From Sphingomonas sp. BK235 (lineage in GTDB: Bacteria; Pseudomonadota; Alphaproteobacteria; Sphingomonadales; Sphingomonadaceae), in assembly GCF_004345855.1 (NCBI RefSeq), contig NZ_SLXN01000014.1, positions 28,075 through 92,074 on the forward strand: a stretch of 64,000 nucleotides of DNA, written 5' to 3'. A program made the position numbers and the translations under genes. This document shows, piece after piece, positions 27,634 to 36,701 of this stretch. The notes under the pieces were generated by a model. It did not search any database, was not told the origin of the DNA, and saw nothing but the letters and a program-made list of their open reading frames with translations. Every line of letters starts with the position of its first letter. The first letter of the stretch is position 1.

Positions 27634-29636
27634 GGCGGATCCTGGGCCTGGCGATGGGGCCGCTCGCCCTGGCAGCGGCGGCACCTGGCCTGTCCCAGGA
27701 TGTGCTCATGGTGCGTGCGATTACTCCCCTGAGCGAGCCGTTCGTTCGCGCAGTTGCCCGCTACGCCGAACCGCAGGCACTTCCCGCGGCGGCCTCCGAG
27801 ATCGTCAAGAACCAAACCGCTGCCCAGGTCATCACGAGCAAATGCGGGAGCCTTCAGCCCGGATATTATGACGAATTCCTCAAACTGAATGCAGAAACGC
27901 TCGGCAGAAACAACGCCGCCGCATTCCCGCACGATCGCCCGCTCGGCGACCTAGCCGGACAGCTGAAGCTTCCGGAGTGCCTGCTCGTCCGCCCCGGTGC
28001 CGGCGTACCCGCATCGACGTCGCACGGTCAGGCCGCTCCCCTTTCGCTCCAGCAGGCCCCGGTCAGCCAGCTCACTCCAAGGAGCGGAGAGAGCGCGGAG
28101 GACCTCAGCCGACATCTCTCCGAGAGCATCGCGCAGCCACAGGGTATCGATGAAGCGTCATGGGGACCGCCGCGACCTCCGGCAGAAGGACGGATCATCG
28201 CGCCGCTGGAGGTGCCTGCTGGCGAGGGCGTCGCCGCCACGGCGGCCACGACTTGCCCGGCGTCGCATCCGCCCTTCGATGCGCAGCAGGTCGCCGCCTA
28301 CTACAGTTTTGTCCGGGTCGAAGCGAAGAACCGGCACCTCGTGAATCCCGTCGTCCCGGTCTGGGTGTTCGACAATGGCTTCTACGGCGTCGATCCCGCG
28401 GCGGCTGCCCCGTTCCCGGTCGCCTTTCCAGCGGCGTTGTTTGCTGACTGGAGCACGGCGCCGGGTGTGGTCGGGCCCATCTTTCCATCGGGTACAGGCA
28501 AGATGACCCCCTGGCTTGACCGCAATGTGATCAAGCCGACCTTGTTGTCGTCCCACGGGACCCATGTGACCGGCCTAGTGCTCGGCGGCTCGGGCTTCAT
28601 CACGTATCGGAGCATCTTTGCCCAGGACGACAAGCCTTCCGAGAGCTGGCTGCGCCTGAGCCTCATCAACCTGGCGAACGGCGACCGAAAGCTGCGGCCC
28701 GATTCCATCGGTTCGCTCAGAATGCTCCTCACGCTCAACAGCGAGCGCCCCTCCGGGCGGATCGTCAACCTGAGCATCGCCTATCTAGAGGGCACCGATT
28801 CCCCCGACAACGCGACGAAATCCGCTTTCTCAGACATCCTGCGCACCTATTCGAACGACCTCTTCGTCGCCGCGGCCGGGAACGATTCCGACGATGCCGG
28901 CGACCTCGGCGTCTTTCCGGCCGCACTCGGCGGCCTCCGGGCCGACAACCTGATCACCGTTGGCGCCCATGACGACCAGACACCGACACGCCTGACGGGC
29001 TTCAGCAATCGCGGTCAATCTGTAGATATCGCGGCACCAGGCTGCAGCGTGAAATCCTGGACCGACATGAACACCGAGGACACGATGAGCGGCACCTCCC
29101 AGGCCGCCCCACTCGTCGCCTTCACCGCGACCTTGATGAAATCGCTCAATTCCAGCCTGATGCCGCGGGATCTCAAATACAGGATCTTGGCCAGCGCGGA
29201 CCTATTCGACTCGGATCCATCGCCGAATGTCAATCCTCGGCTCAAGCTCAACATCGCCAAGGCGCTGCTGTTCTTCTTCGATTATGTCGAGACGAGCACC
29301 GGGGAGGTGTTCATCGGCAAGATCGAGGATATCAAGGGACTGCGCTGCCAAGGGGATTCTGGATACTCCCGCTGGGGCCGCGATCCCCGCAAGATCGTGA
29401 GCTACAAGACCCTTGGCCCGGTCGCCAAGCTGGTCGCCTCAAACTATGCCGCGCCGTCGTGCGATGCCGCGATCGACCCCCCTGCGCCCGGTAAGAACAC
29501 GTATTTGAAGCTGCGCCCCATCTACCATTTGAACGGCGCGTCGATCGTGCAGCTTCCGCCTTCGGCACCGAAGGACATTCCGCTCTCGGAGATCAGGGAG
29601 ATCGTACGGATGATACCGATGCCCGGGCAGTCGTGA
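27624..29636 (+). CDS. subtilisin-like (S8) serine protease, exported
   Basis: A 670-residue subtilase with a signal peptide (MHLRRILGLAMGPLALAAAAPGLSQ). An N-terminal extension of about 210 residues is unlike usual I9 propeptides. The catalytic residues follow: Asp in VWVFDNGFYG (DNG rather than D-S/T-G), His in SSHGTHVTGLV, Ser in MSGTSQAAPLVA. Another about 150 residues follow the catalytic domain. Its ATG lies 10 nt inside the end of the trypsin-like gene, showing translational coupling. Joint action of the two proteases, or one activating the other, is a reasonable guess. Confidence 0.88.
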   Translation: MHLRRILGLAMGPLALAAAAPGLSQDVLMVRAITPLSEPFVRAVARYAEPQALPAAASEIVKNQTAAQVITSKCGSLQPGYYDEFLKLNAETLGRNNAAAFPHDRPLGDLAGQLKLPECLLVRPGAGVPASTSHGQAAPLSLQQAPVSQLTPRSGESAEDLSRHLSESIAQPQGIDEASWGPPRPPAEGRIIAPLEVPAGEGVAATAATTCPASHPPFDAQQVAAYYSFVRVEAKNRHLVNPVVPVWVFDNGFYGVDPAAAAPFPVAFPAALFADWSTAPGVVGPIFPSGTGKMTPWLDRNVIKPTLLSSHGTHVTGLVLGGSGFITYRSIFAQDDKPSESWLRLSLINLANGDRKLRPDSIGSLRMLLTLNSERPSGRIVNLSIAYLEGTDSPDNATKSAFSDILRTYSNDLFVAAAGNDSDDAGDLGVFPAALGGLRADNLITVGAHDDQTPTRLTGFSNRGQSVDIAAPGCSVKSWTDMNTEDTMSGTSQAAPLVAFTATLMKSLNSSLMPRDLKYRILASADLFDSDPSPNVNPRLKLNIAKALLFFFDYVETSTGEVFIGKIEDIKGLRCQGDSGYSRWGRDPRKIVSYKTLGPVAKLVASNYAAPSCDAAIDPPAPGKNTYLKLRPIYHLNGASIVQLPPSAPKDIPLSEIREIVRMIPMPGQS

Positions 29637-29638
29637 CG

Positions 29639-31345
29639 ATGTCGGACAACGAAGACGCGGGGATGTGCGCGTCGCGCCGGGAACTGCTCGCCTGGCTGAT
29701 CGCGGGTCCCCTGGCCACGCTGATGCCGGGAAGCGCGATGGCAGCAGCAACTGCCTGCCGGAAGGTCCCGGAGTCGGCGCAACTCGTCGATGCGCATTGC
29801 CACATCTTCAACGCCAGCGACCTGCCTGCAGAACGCTTCCTCAGGTACGTCCTGCTGGACATGCATCCGCGTCAGGCCGAGAGCGCGCTCGACATCCACG
29901 ATCCTGACGTCGTCGACGGGATCATCGCCCTGATGACCTGGGTGCTCGGGCGGAACCGCGCTCCCACCGCGCGTGTCGAGATCGCCATGCTCGAACGGGA
30001 TAGGCGGCGCGGAATTATGGCAGGCGCCATTCGGACGAGCGTCCGCAACATCGAGAAAGCAGTCGGGGACTTTCTCGTCCAGCATTCCGGAGCGCTCGGG
30101 GTTGGCGGTGGAAGCCGCGGCGAGGGCAAGGTCGCCGACGCCATCTTCGCCGCGGGAAGCGGTCGCGGCCCGGTCGGCGCGGCGGGCGCTCCCTTCGGCG
30201 AGGGAGCAGCACGCCAGACGGCGCGGAAGGCCTATGCCTCGAAGACCGACATCGGAACTTACCTGCGCTGGTTCGAACTCATCACCCGCTACCGTCACGA
30301 CCTCGCCGACCAGCTGCAGCAGGACTATGCGTGCCAGGGCATCTCGGTGAAGATGTTGTCGCCGGCCTTGATCGATTACGACAAGTGGCTGGGCCAGGAC
30401 GTCCGGACATCCCCCATGCCGGACCAGGTCGAGGTCATGGATTGCATCTCGCAGCGCGACAAAGGGCCTGTCGTGCACGGCTACGTCGCATTCGATCCCC
30501 TGCGGCAGGCGTATCACGACGCGGACCTCGACGCCGGTTTCGATCCGATCGACCTGGTGAAGCTTGCAATCCGGGACAAGGGCTTTGTGGGCGTGAAACT
30601 GTATCCGCCGATGGGATTCAAGCCCATCGGCAATGGGGATGGCGAGCAGAAGTATCCGGCAGATGTCGTCCGCGACCTGAAGGGCGGTGTCGGAATCGCC
30701 CTGGATCGCTCGCTTGCCAAGCTCTATGATACCTGCACCAAACTCGACGCCCCCATCATCGCCCACGCAGCACGAAGCAACGGGGCGGGTCCCAATTATG
30801 CCGATCGCGCGGATCCGGCCTTCTGGATCCCGGTATTCGACCGCTGGCCTCGCCTGCGCGTCTGCCTCGCCCATTTCGGTCGCTTCGATGCACCGTCCGC
30901 CGCCGGCGGGGCCGGCTCGCTACCGGATACGAGCTGGGAGTGGACCTTTGGCCGCTACATCGCCGCGCATCCGGACCGGCCGGTGTTCGCCGACATAAGC
31001 TACCTTGCCAATGTCCTCGCGAGTCCCGACGTCGTCTCACACACTGCCGCCCGGTTCCGCGATTTCGTCGCCCGATTCGACCCCGAGGTCAGGCACCTCG
31101 TGTTCGGGTCCGACTGGATCATGCTCGGCCTCGAGAACCGATATCCGGATTATGCCGGCCGCGTGATCGAGTTCCTCAGGCAATCGTGCGGGTTCGACCA
31201 ACCGAGGATCGACCGGATCCTGCACCAGAATGCCGGGCGCTTCCTCGGGCTCGGGCGAGGGAATGCCGCCTGGAGCCGCCTGTCGTTCTATTATTCCCGC
31301 AACCAGCTTTCGCTTTCACGGCTCAAGCAAATCCAGGCGACCTGA
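29639..31345 (+). CDS. amidohydrolase family metal-dependent hydrolase, exported
   Basis: A 568-residue protein with a Tat-like signal (SRRELLAWLIAGPLATLMPGSAMAAA). TIM-barrel amidohydrolase_2 features: HCH motif in VDAHCHIFNASD, KLYPPMGFKP, His in IIAHAARSNG and in CLAHFGRF, and terminal Asp in VFGSDWIMLG. It is longer than usual (about 300-400 residues) because of an insertion around residues 90-210. ATG at 29639 is 2 nt after the subtilase stop; GTG at 29633 is an alternative overlapping start. Metal-dependent hydrolysis or decarboxylation in the periplasm is expected. Confidence 0.82.
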   Translation: MSDNEDAGMCASRRELLAWLIAGPLATLMPGSAMAAATACRKVPESAQLVDAHCHIFNASDLPAERFLRYVLLDMHPRQAESALDIHDPDVVDGIIALMTWVLGRNRAPTARVEIAMLERDRRRGIMAGAIRTSVRNIEKAVGDFLVQHSGALGVGGGSRGEGKVADAIFAAGSGRGPVGAAGAPFGEGAARQTARKAYASKTDIGTYLRWFELITRYRHDLADQLQQDYACQGISVKMLSPALIDYDKWLGQDVRTSPMPDQVEVMDCISQRDKGPVVHGYVAFDPLRQAYHDADLDAGFDPIDLVKLAIRDKGFVGVKLYPPMGFKPIGNGDGEQKYPADVVRDLKGGVGIALDRSLAKLYDTCTKLDAPIIAHAARSNGAGPNYADRADPAFWIPVFDRWPRLRVCLAHFGRFDAPSAAGGAGSLPDTSWEWTFGRYIAAHPDRPVFADISYLANVLASPDVVSHTAARFRDFVARFDPEVRHLVFGSDWIMLGLENRYPDYAGRVIEFLRQSCGFDQPRIDRILHQNAGRFLGLGRGNAAWSRLSFYYSRNQLSLSRLKQIQAT

Positions 31346-31381
31346 CGCAATCCTAGTTTCATTCTTGAGGGGGAAAGTTCG

Positions 31382-32464
31382 ATGATCTCGCGCGCCTTGC
31401 ATGTATTCGGCCTCGGCTGCTCGATATGCGCCATCCTGTCTGCCGACATCGCCGTCGCAGCCGCTCCCGCCGCTCCTGCCTCCCTCCCCGTCGGCCAAGT
31501 CCTGCTGATGGACCGATGTCCGTCCGACATGAAGGGAGGCCCGACGGCGTCTGCCGGGATCCTCGCAGTCCTCGGCCTGGCGGTGGTCAAGAACCTCGCA
31601 GTGGCGGCGGCGGACTGGTTTGCGAGCCTCGCCGAGAAGCGCAATGCCGCGCTTTCCGCTGTGAGCGCCTACGAAGGCTATGGCTGGTTCTACGGTCCCG
31701 GTCGCCTGACTGCCGACGGCACGTACACGGCGAACGCACCGGTGGCCTCGAAGGCGGCAGGCTGCGTCGTCGTCGTCCGATATGGCGCGCTCGCGCTGGA
31801 CAGCGCCTTCGAGGAACAGGTGGATCGGGCGGGAGCGGCAGCTCTCAAGGCTGCCGGTATCGGAGCTGCCGTCACCGGGGATAACAAGACGGCGACGCCT
31901 GATTTCTATGCCGAATTGCGGCTTCAACCCGCTCGTGGGCCTCTCGCAGGTCCGGCGGGGACACCGACGGCCTACGCATTTCGCCTTCAGCCGAACCTCA
32001 TCTACTTCGGCAAAAGCATGGCCAAGGCGGGTACCGATCATGCCAAGGTGCTGCGGCTTGAGGTCACCCTTACCCGGTACATGATCGACAAGGGCGCGCT
32101 TGCCGACAAGCCGTTCTACACGGGCGGGTATGATCTGGACAAACATGCCCCCGGGACGTTGCTCCGCTCCGATGGCGAGGGCGAGGCCATCAAGGCACCT
32201 GCCGGGCCGCTCGCAGCCTTTCCGGGGCCTGCGGATCTGAAGCCGGGCGCTGTCGCGCTGCTCGACCCGGCGTCCCTCGGTCTTGTCCAGGGCGCGGCCG
32301 TAGCTGATCCCGTGCCCGTGGCCCTCGTCGCCAAGCTGATCGAGACCGAGGATCCGTCCTTCATCATGAAGGCCATCGCCAAGGCGTCTGCCGACAACAA
32401 GACCAAGATCGAGGAAGCCGCGACCGCCGCAGCGCTCAAGGCGGTGCACGCGATCGTCGACTAG
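31382..32464 (+). CDS. secreted protein of unknown function, last gene of protease operon
   Basis: A 360-residue protein, not recognised. It has a signal peptide (to about residue 28), a short hydrophobic segment (AGILAVLGLAVVKNLAVAAADW) near residue 58, a Gly/Tyr-rich YEGYGWFYGPGRL block, and an Ala-rich helical C-terminus (AIAKASADNKTKIEEAATAAALKAVHAIVD). A good Shine-Dalgarno (GAGGGGG) precedes the ATG, 36 nt after the amidohydrolase. Position suggests it is a partner or substrate of the upstream proteases. Confidence 0.75.
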   Translation: MISRALHVFGLGCSICAILSADIAVAAAPAAPASLPVGQVLLMDRCPSDMKGGPTASAGILAVLGLAVVKNLAVAAADWFASLAEKRNAALSAVSAYEGYGWFYGPGRLTADGTYTANAPVASKAAGCVVVVRYGALALDSAFEEQVDRAGAAALKAAGIGAAVTGDNKTATPDFYAELRLQPARGPLAGPAGTPTAYAFRLQPNLIYFGKSMAKAGTDHAKVLRLEVTLTRYMIDKGALADKPFYTGGYDLDKHAPGTLLRSDGEGEAIKAPAGPLAAFPGPADLKPGAVALLDPASLGLVQGAAVADPVPVALVAKLIETEDPSFIMKAIAKASADNKTKIEEAATAAALKAVHAIVD

Positions 32465-32479
32465 AGGGGGCGCCTCTTT
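32463..32479 (+). terminator. hairpin with short T-run after the protease operon
   Basis: AGAGG (32463-32467) pairs with CCTCT (32473-32477) around GGGCG and continues TTTC. It begins at the stop codon of the fourth operon gene and is followed by another GC-rich dyad at about 32484-32530. Confidence 0.45.
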
Positions 32480-32660
32480 CGCGCTCCGGCCGGGGTCACC
32501 GGGCGGACGGCAATGACCGCCGCGCCGGAACCAACGGCGGCTATTGTCTAATGTCTGCACCGCCCACCATGTTGGCCGCTTGCGGCGAGATCGGACCTAT
32601 CTCAGATCAGATGCGAAAGACCTGGTCTGGTCGGCACCTGCCGAAGCCGTGGTGGCGGCT

Positions 32661-32723
32661 AGGACCCATAACCGGTCACTCAGGGCCTTATGCCGACTTC
32701 CTAGAAACGGACGTTCGTTCAGC
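32661..32723 (+). repeat. dispersed intergenic repeat, copy at 32.7 kb
   Basis: AGGACCCATAACCGGTCACT followed by CAGGGCC, GCCGACTTCC and ACGTTCGTTCA. It is related to copies near 22.99, 25.28, 42.04, 46.98, 47.87, 58.45, 59.99 and 61.37 kb. It sits between convergent genes. Confidence 0.55.
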
Positions 32724-33221
32724 ATCAGTAGCCGCTCGGGCCAAGGCCGCTCGCACGACGAGGATGTGGAACGGGTGGATTGCGCGAATGTAAAGGCGAC
32801 CAAACCCGTTGTGCGTGCGCACCGCGGTGGTGGCGATCAGCATCGCCCCATGGGGTCCGCCTTGGCGCAGAAGCGAGAGCCGGAAGTCGAGGTGTTGGTC
32901 GTCTTCGCCGAGCACGATTTCGTCGGCGGTCTCGCTCAGGACGGGGAAGAAGTCGACACGTGGACGATCCGGTCGCGCGCCGCGCAGCTCGCCGGACGTT
33001 CGCACGCCGAACGGTGCCACCGCGGCGTCGCGCACGGCCAACAGCGCCCTGAACCAGGGTGGCGGCGCCCCAAGTGCCCGGTCGGCGATCGCCCGCATCG
33101 TCATACCGTCGGTCGCTACGTCGACGCCGTAGCTGTCGAGCAGTTTCGCACCCGCATACCAACCGCTGATCGCACTGCCGGAAGGGGGCTCGACCCGACG
33201 AATTGATCGCCCGCCGAGCAC
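32688..33221 (-). CDS. DUF2867 domain-containing protein
   Basis: About 177 residues from a GTG at 33221, placed 1 nt after the stop of the upstream gene. It shows the DUF2867 pattern AISGWYAGAKLLDSYGVDV, ALGAPPPWFRALLAVRDAAVAPFGVRT, FPVLSETADEIVLGEDDQHLDFRLSLL and NGFGRLYIRAIHPFHILVV. The frame runs further upstream, inside the YciI-like gene, without family similarity. The biochemical function is unknown. Confidence 0.78.
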   Translation of the reverse strand: MLGGRSIRRVEPPSGSAISGWYAGAKLLDSYGVDVATDGMTMRAIADRALGAPPPWFRALLAVRDAAVAPFGVRTSGELRGARPDRPRVDFFPVLSETADEIVLGEDDQHLDFRLSLLRQGGPHGAMLIATTAVRTHNGFGRLYIRAIHPFHILVVRAALARAATDAERTSVSRKSA

Positions 33222-33222
33222 G

Positions 33223-33522
33223 TCAGGCCCCCGGCTTGCCGAATAGAGCGGCAATTTGGTGGAACGGGCCGAGATGCACGACCTGGCGGTCGAGCAGCCC
33301 CGCTTCCACCATCGGCAATGCGTCGATGGCCCGGTGAACCGCTTCAATCGAGGGCAGTTCATAAATAAGGGTGACCACTTGCGGCTCCCTGGAGAAGTAG
33401 AATTCGCGCAACGCGTCGCTGAGATAGGATGCCCAGACCGCCTCAATCTCGGGCACCAGGTGCGGCTTAAAGTCGTCGAGGGTCTTGCCGGAATTCGGCG
33501 TGAGCAGGACGAGGAATTTCAT
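33223..33522 (-). CDS. YciI / muconolactone-isomerase-like small protein
   Basis: A 99-residue ferredoxin-like alpha/beta protein (MKFLVLLTPNSGKTLDDFKPHLVPEIEAVWASYLSD, VTLIYELPSIEAVHRAIDALPMVEAGLL). ATG at 33522 fits this fold; an upstream in-frame ATG at 33573 adds an Arg/Cys-rich stretch without similarity. It is directly coupled to the DUF2867 gene, so they probably act together, perhaps on a small hydrophobic ligand. Confidence 0.72.
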   Translation of the reverse strand: MKFLVLLTPNSGKTLDDFKPHLVPEIEAVWASYLSDALREFYFSREPQVVTLIYELPSIEAVHRAIDALPMVEAGLLDRQVVHLGPFHQIAALFGKPGA

Positions 33523-33706
33523 CGGCGATCTCCAGTTGGGCGCTCGGCAGCGACGCTCAGTAAGCGCGAGCACTTAATCCGAACACGTTTGGATTATAAA
33601 TACCGCAAGACAAAAGGCAGGGCATGTCAAGGCTACCTCAGGATTCACTTCGCAAACGCAAATCCCTGACTGCTGAGAATCGAACTCAGCTCCGCGCAGA
33701 ACCGTG

Positions 33707-34669
33707 TCAAATCCATTGCGGAGCGCCGCCTTGGTAACGGCCTCCGAAGCTACCTTTCGGCAATACGGCCTTCACCCGCTCAAGATCGGCGTCGCTCAAT
33801 GAGAGATCAGCAGCACGCACATTTTCCTCTACTCGCGCTGGATTACGTGTACCTGGTATCGGAACGATATCATCGCCTTGCGCGAGCAGCCAGGCAAGGG
33901 CTAGCTGAGCCGGAGTGGCTTCCTTCTCGGTCGCAAGCTGCCGAAGCTGCTCCACCGCCTCGGCGTTCTTCTCGTAATTTCCCGGCTGCCATCTTGGGTC
34001 CATTCCGTTGCGCATGTCGCCCTGCTCGTACTCAGAGGCAGGCTTGGCCAATCCGGTAAGGAAGCCCCGCCCAAGCGGTGAGTAGGGCACGAAGCCGATA
34101 CCGAGCTCGCGAAGAAGGGGGAATAGCTGCTCGACGTCACGCTCGAAGACCGAGTATTCCGTCTGCAGGACAGAAACCGGCTGAACGGCGTGCGCCCGAC
34201 GAATGGTCTCCGGCCCAGCCTCACTGAGGCCGAAATACCTCACCTTTCCCTCAGTAATCAGCTCTTTGACGGCGCCAGCAACATCCTCGATCGGCACGGC
34301 GGGATCCGGCCTATGCTGATAAAGCACGTCGATGCGATCGGTGCCGAGGAAGCGAAGGCTGTTCTCGGCGACCTCGCGGATGTGAGGGGGGCGGCTATCC
34401 GTGCCATAATCACGAGTGATGCCGAACTTGGTGGCGATAGCGATCTCGTTCCGAAACCCTCGAACTGCACGGCCGAGAAAACGTTCGTTCTCCCCCCAGC
34501 CGTACATTTCAGCAGTATCGAACAGCGTGACCCCAAGTTCGAAAGCACGAGCTATTGTCTTGAGGCCTTCATCCTGGTCGGCGGCACCATATCCGAGGTG
34601 AAATCCCATCGCCCCGTAGCCGATTGCTGAAGCCTGTAGGCCTTGACGTCCCAGTTTTCGCGTTTGCAT
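33707..34669 (-). CDS. aldo/keto reductase
   Basis: A 320-residue AKR of the YajO/Tas-like group. Catalytic tetrad positions: Asp in LFDTAEMYGWGENE (with Tyr), Lys in IATKFG and His in LYQHRPDP. The NADPH-binding C-terminus has IPGTRNPARVEENVRAADL. It is divergent from the AraC regulator at 34805, the common arrangement for an inducible reductase. The substrate is an aldehyde or ketone that cannot be specified. Confidence 0.9.
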   Translation of the reverse strand: MQTRKLGRQGLQASAIGYGAMGFHLGYGAADQDEGLKTIARAFELGVTLFDTAEMYGWGENERFLGRAVRGFRNEIAIATKFGITRDYGTDSRPPHIREVAENSLRFLGTDRIDVLYQHRPDPAVPIEDVAGAVKELITEGKVRYFGLSEAGPETIRRAHAVQPVSVLQTEYSVFERDVEQLFPLLRELGIGFVPYSPLGRGFLTGLAKPASEYEQGDMRNGMDPRWQPGNYEKNAEAVEQLRQLATEKEATPAQLALAWLLAQGDDIVPIPGTRNPARVEENVRAADLSLSDADLERVKAVLPKGSFGGRYQGGAPQWI

Positions 34670-34804
34670 GTTGAACTCCGCCGCTATGTTCGTGGCAGAT
34701 ATTTGGAGTCTCCACCCCTGCCCCGCGATATCGGATCCTGTCGTTTGATTGCCTATTCCTGCTACCCGGTTGCCTTTCCAGATGGATTGCTAGCAGATGC
34801 GTTG

Positions 34805-35683
34805 ATGATCGATCTGGCCGACATGAAGGCGATAGCGCTCCGAACCGCCGGTTCTCCCCTCGATGCTATGCCGCGCCTACACTGCTACCTGCAGAGTGAG
34901 GCGACGCCCCCGGTGCCATTGATCTATGATCCCGTCGCCACCTTGGTTCTCCAAGGCACCAAGCGTACCATTATAGGCGACCGTGTGCTCGAGTATGGCG
35001 CAGGCGATTGCATGATCGTCGCCGTAGAAGCGGCTGCGGTAGCGCAGATCTGTCAAGCTTCGTCCGAAAGGCCATATCTTGCCTTCAACCTCTTTATAGA
35101 ACCGAAGGTTCTCCTGCCGATCCTCGCCAAGATGCCGGTACGTGACACCTCGAGCGATGTTGCCTTCGGTTTTAGTGAGGCGACGCCGGCCTTGATCGAA
35201 GCGTGGAGCCGCTACATCGGATTGATCAATCGGCCGCATGAGATACCGGTACTTGCTCCGCTTTATGAGACCGAGCTGATGTATCGGCTCCTGTCGGGCC
35301 CTCAAGGAGACCTGCTTCGTCAGATTGCGAACACCGACACGCGCCTTTCCAGGTTGCGTGTTGCTATGGAGTGGATCCGCGATCATGTCGCTGAGCACCT
35401 GAGTGTTGAGGCGATGGCGGAGATCGCCGGGATGAGCGTCTCTGTCTTCCACCGGCGCTTCAAGGCTGCGACTGGACATAGTCCGCTACAATATCAAAAG
35501 TACATTCGGCTTCACGAGGCTAGGCAGTTGCTTATCAGCGGGCGCGTTGAGGCAGCAAAGGTAGCTTTCGCGGTCGGCTACGAAAGCGCGTCGCAGTTCA
35601 GCCGCGAATACAAGCGCTTATTCGGCGCGCCGCCGCGTAGAGACACACATGTCGAGCAGACCGCGGCACGGGGGAAGCGATAA
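34805..35683 (+). CDS. AraC family transcriptional regulator
   Basis: A 292-residue regulator with an AraC_N domain (ATLVLQGTKRTIIGDRVLEYGAGDCMIVAVE) and paired HTH motifs (VEAMAEIAGMSVSVFHRRFKAATG, VAFAVGYESASQFSREYKRLFG). ATG at 34805 is preferred because the longer frame from 34643 would overlap the divergent aldo/keto reductase, leaving no promoter. It is a paralogue of the AraC gene at 1245 and likely activates the reductase. Confidence 0.88.
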   Translation: MIDLADMKAIALRTAGSPLDAMPRLHCYLQSEATPPVPLIYDPVATLVLQGTKRTIIGDRVLEYGAGDCMIVAVEAAAVAQICQASSERPYLAFNLFIEPKVLLPILAKMPVRDTSSDVAFGFSEATPALIEAWSRYIGLINRPHEIPVLAPLYETELMYRLLSGPQGDLLRQIANTDTRLSRLRVAMEWIRDHVAEHLSVEAMAEIAGMSVSVFHRRFKAATGHSPLQYQKYIRLHEARQLLISGRVEAAKVAFAVGYESASQFSREYKRLFGAPPRRDTHVEQTAARGKR

Positions 35684-35911
35684 TGCCTACAGCAGGCGGC
35701 AATCTCGCGCGAGGGAGCATCGTAGCCCGTCCCTGCCGAGCCTGTTCAGCTGTGCTTAAGCCTCCGCCGTGCGGTCAAGCTAGGCTGACTAATCAGCACT
35801 AATAAAGCTGGGCGCAAGGCATCTATTAGCATGGTGATCGTTTTGCATTAGGATAAGTCGAGCGTTCACAGGCACTGATGAACTTTGCGATGCACTTCTC
35901 AGACCGTGGGA

Positions 35912-36547
35912 TTAGGCGCGAAGCGCGAGTCTGACCGCCCGCTCGGCCTCGTCGCCGATCGCGTCCATCCGCTGCGGCGGCGGTGTCGCGATCAGCTGCA
36001 GAGCGATGCCGCGTAGAAGACCCACGACAAATACTCCCATTGCGTCCGGGTCGGCGTCCGCCCGGATTGATCCGTCCTGGATGCCTTCGGTGATCTTCTG
36101 CGCGATAAGGCGCCGAAATCCGGCATCCTGTTCGGCGTAGAGCGGCATCAGGACGGGATCGGCACCGATCGCCTCTCCCCACATCTGCAGGAAGGCGCGC
36201 GCTGCCGGACGCTGCTCGGTGATCTTCTCCAAGTACGCCCTAACCATATCGCCCAGCCATGACATGGCGTTTTCTCGGCGACCGGGGATGTCGAACGTTC
36301 GGGTATGCTCCATGATCGCGCGAAGCAGCTTGTCGCGGCTGCCGAAGTGATGTGTCACGATCCCCCGACTATAACCCGCGGCGGTGCCCACTGCTGCGAG
36401 GGTGATCGCGCGCGATCCTCTTTCAGCGATCAGCTCGACGGCCGCTGCGATCAATCGGCGTTCGGTGTCCTCACGGCGCTCTCGCTGCGAGCGGCGGACC
36501 CGGCGTGATTCGGACTTCGTGGCCGGTCGGTCTTCAGGAGGCAACAT
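35912..36547 (-). CDS. TetR/AcrR family regulator
   Basis: A 211-residue regulator with an N-terminal TetR HTH (RLIAAAVELIAERGSRAITLAAVGTAAGYSRGIVTHHFGSRDKL) preceded by a very basic tail (RRVRRSQRERRED). The C-terminal ligand domain carries FLQMWGEAIGADPVLMPLYAEQDAGFR. It is divergent from the hydrolase-SnoaL-DUF4345 series starting at 36702, with about 150 nt between them, and probably represses that series. Confidence 0.9.
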   Translation of the reverse strand: MLPPEDRPATKSESRRVRRSQRERREDTERRLIAAAVELIAERGSRAITLAAVGTAAGYSRGIVTHHFGSRDKLLRAIMEHTRTFDIPGRRENAMSWLGDMVRAYLEKITEQRPAARAFLQMWGEAIGADPVLMPLYAEQDAGFRRLIAQKITEGIQDGSIRADADPDAMGVFVVGLLRGIALQLIATPPPQRMDAIGDEAERAVRLALRA

Positions 36548-36701
36548 CGGCTAGAGGGCAATCAGCTCGCTTTCATCAGCGGTATCATGCCTGAGCAACG
36601 GCGCACAAGGCCGCGGTCTTCGCTTGAGCGGTTCGCGCTTGCAAGACATCGAGAACGAGGATACTTGCTTGCTGACCGGCAAGTAACTGGAAGGCGCCAA
36701 C

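Noticed and set aside
29522..30874. Minus-strand 450-codon open frame opposite the amidohydrolase
   Set aside because: Antisense shadow of an intact plus-strand gene with catalytic residues and signal peptide.
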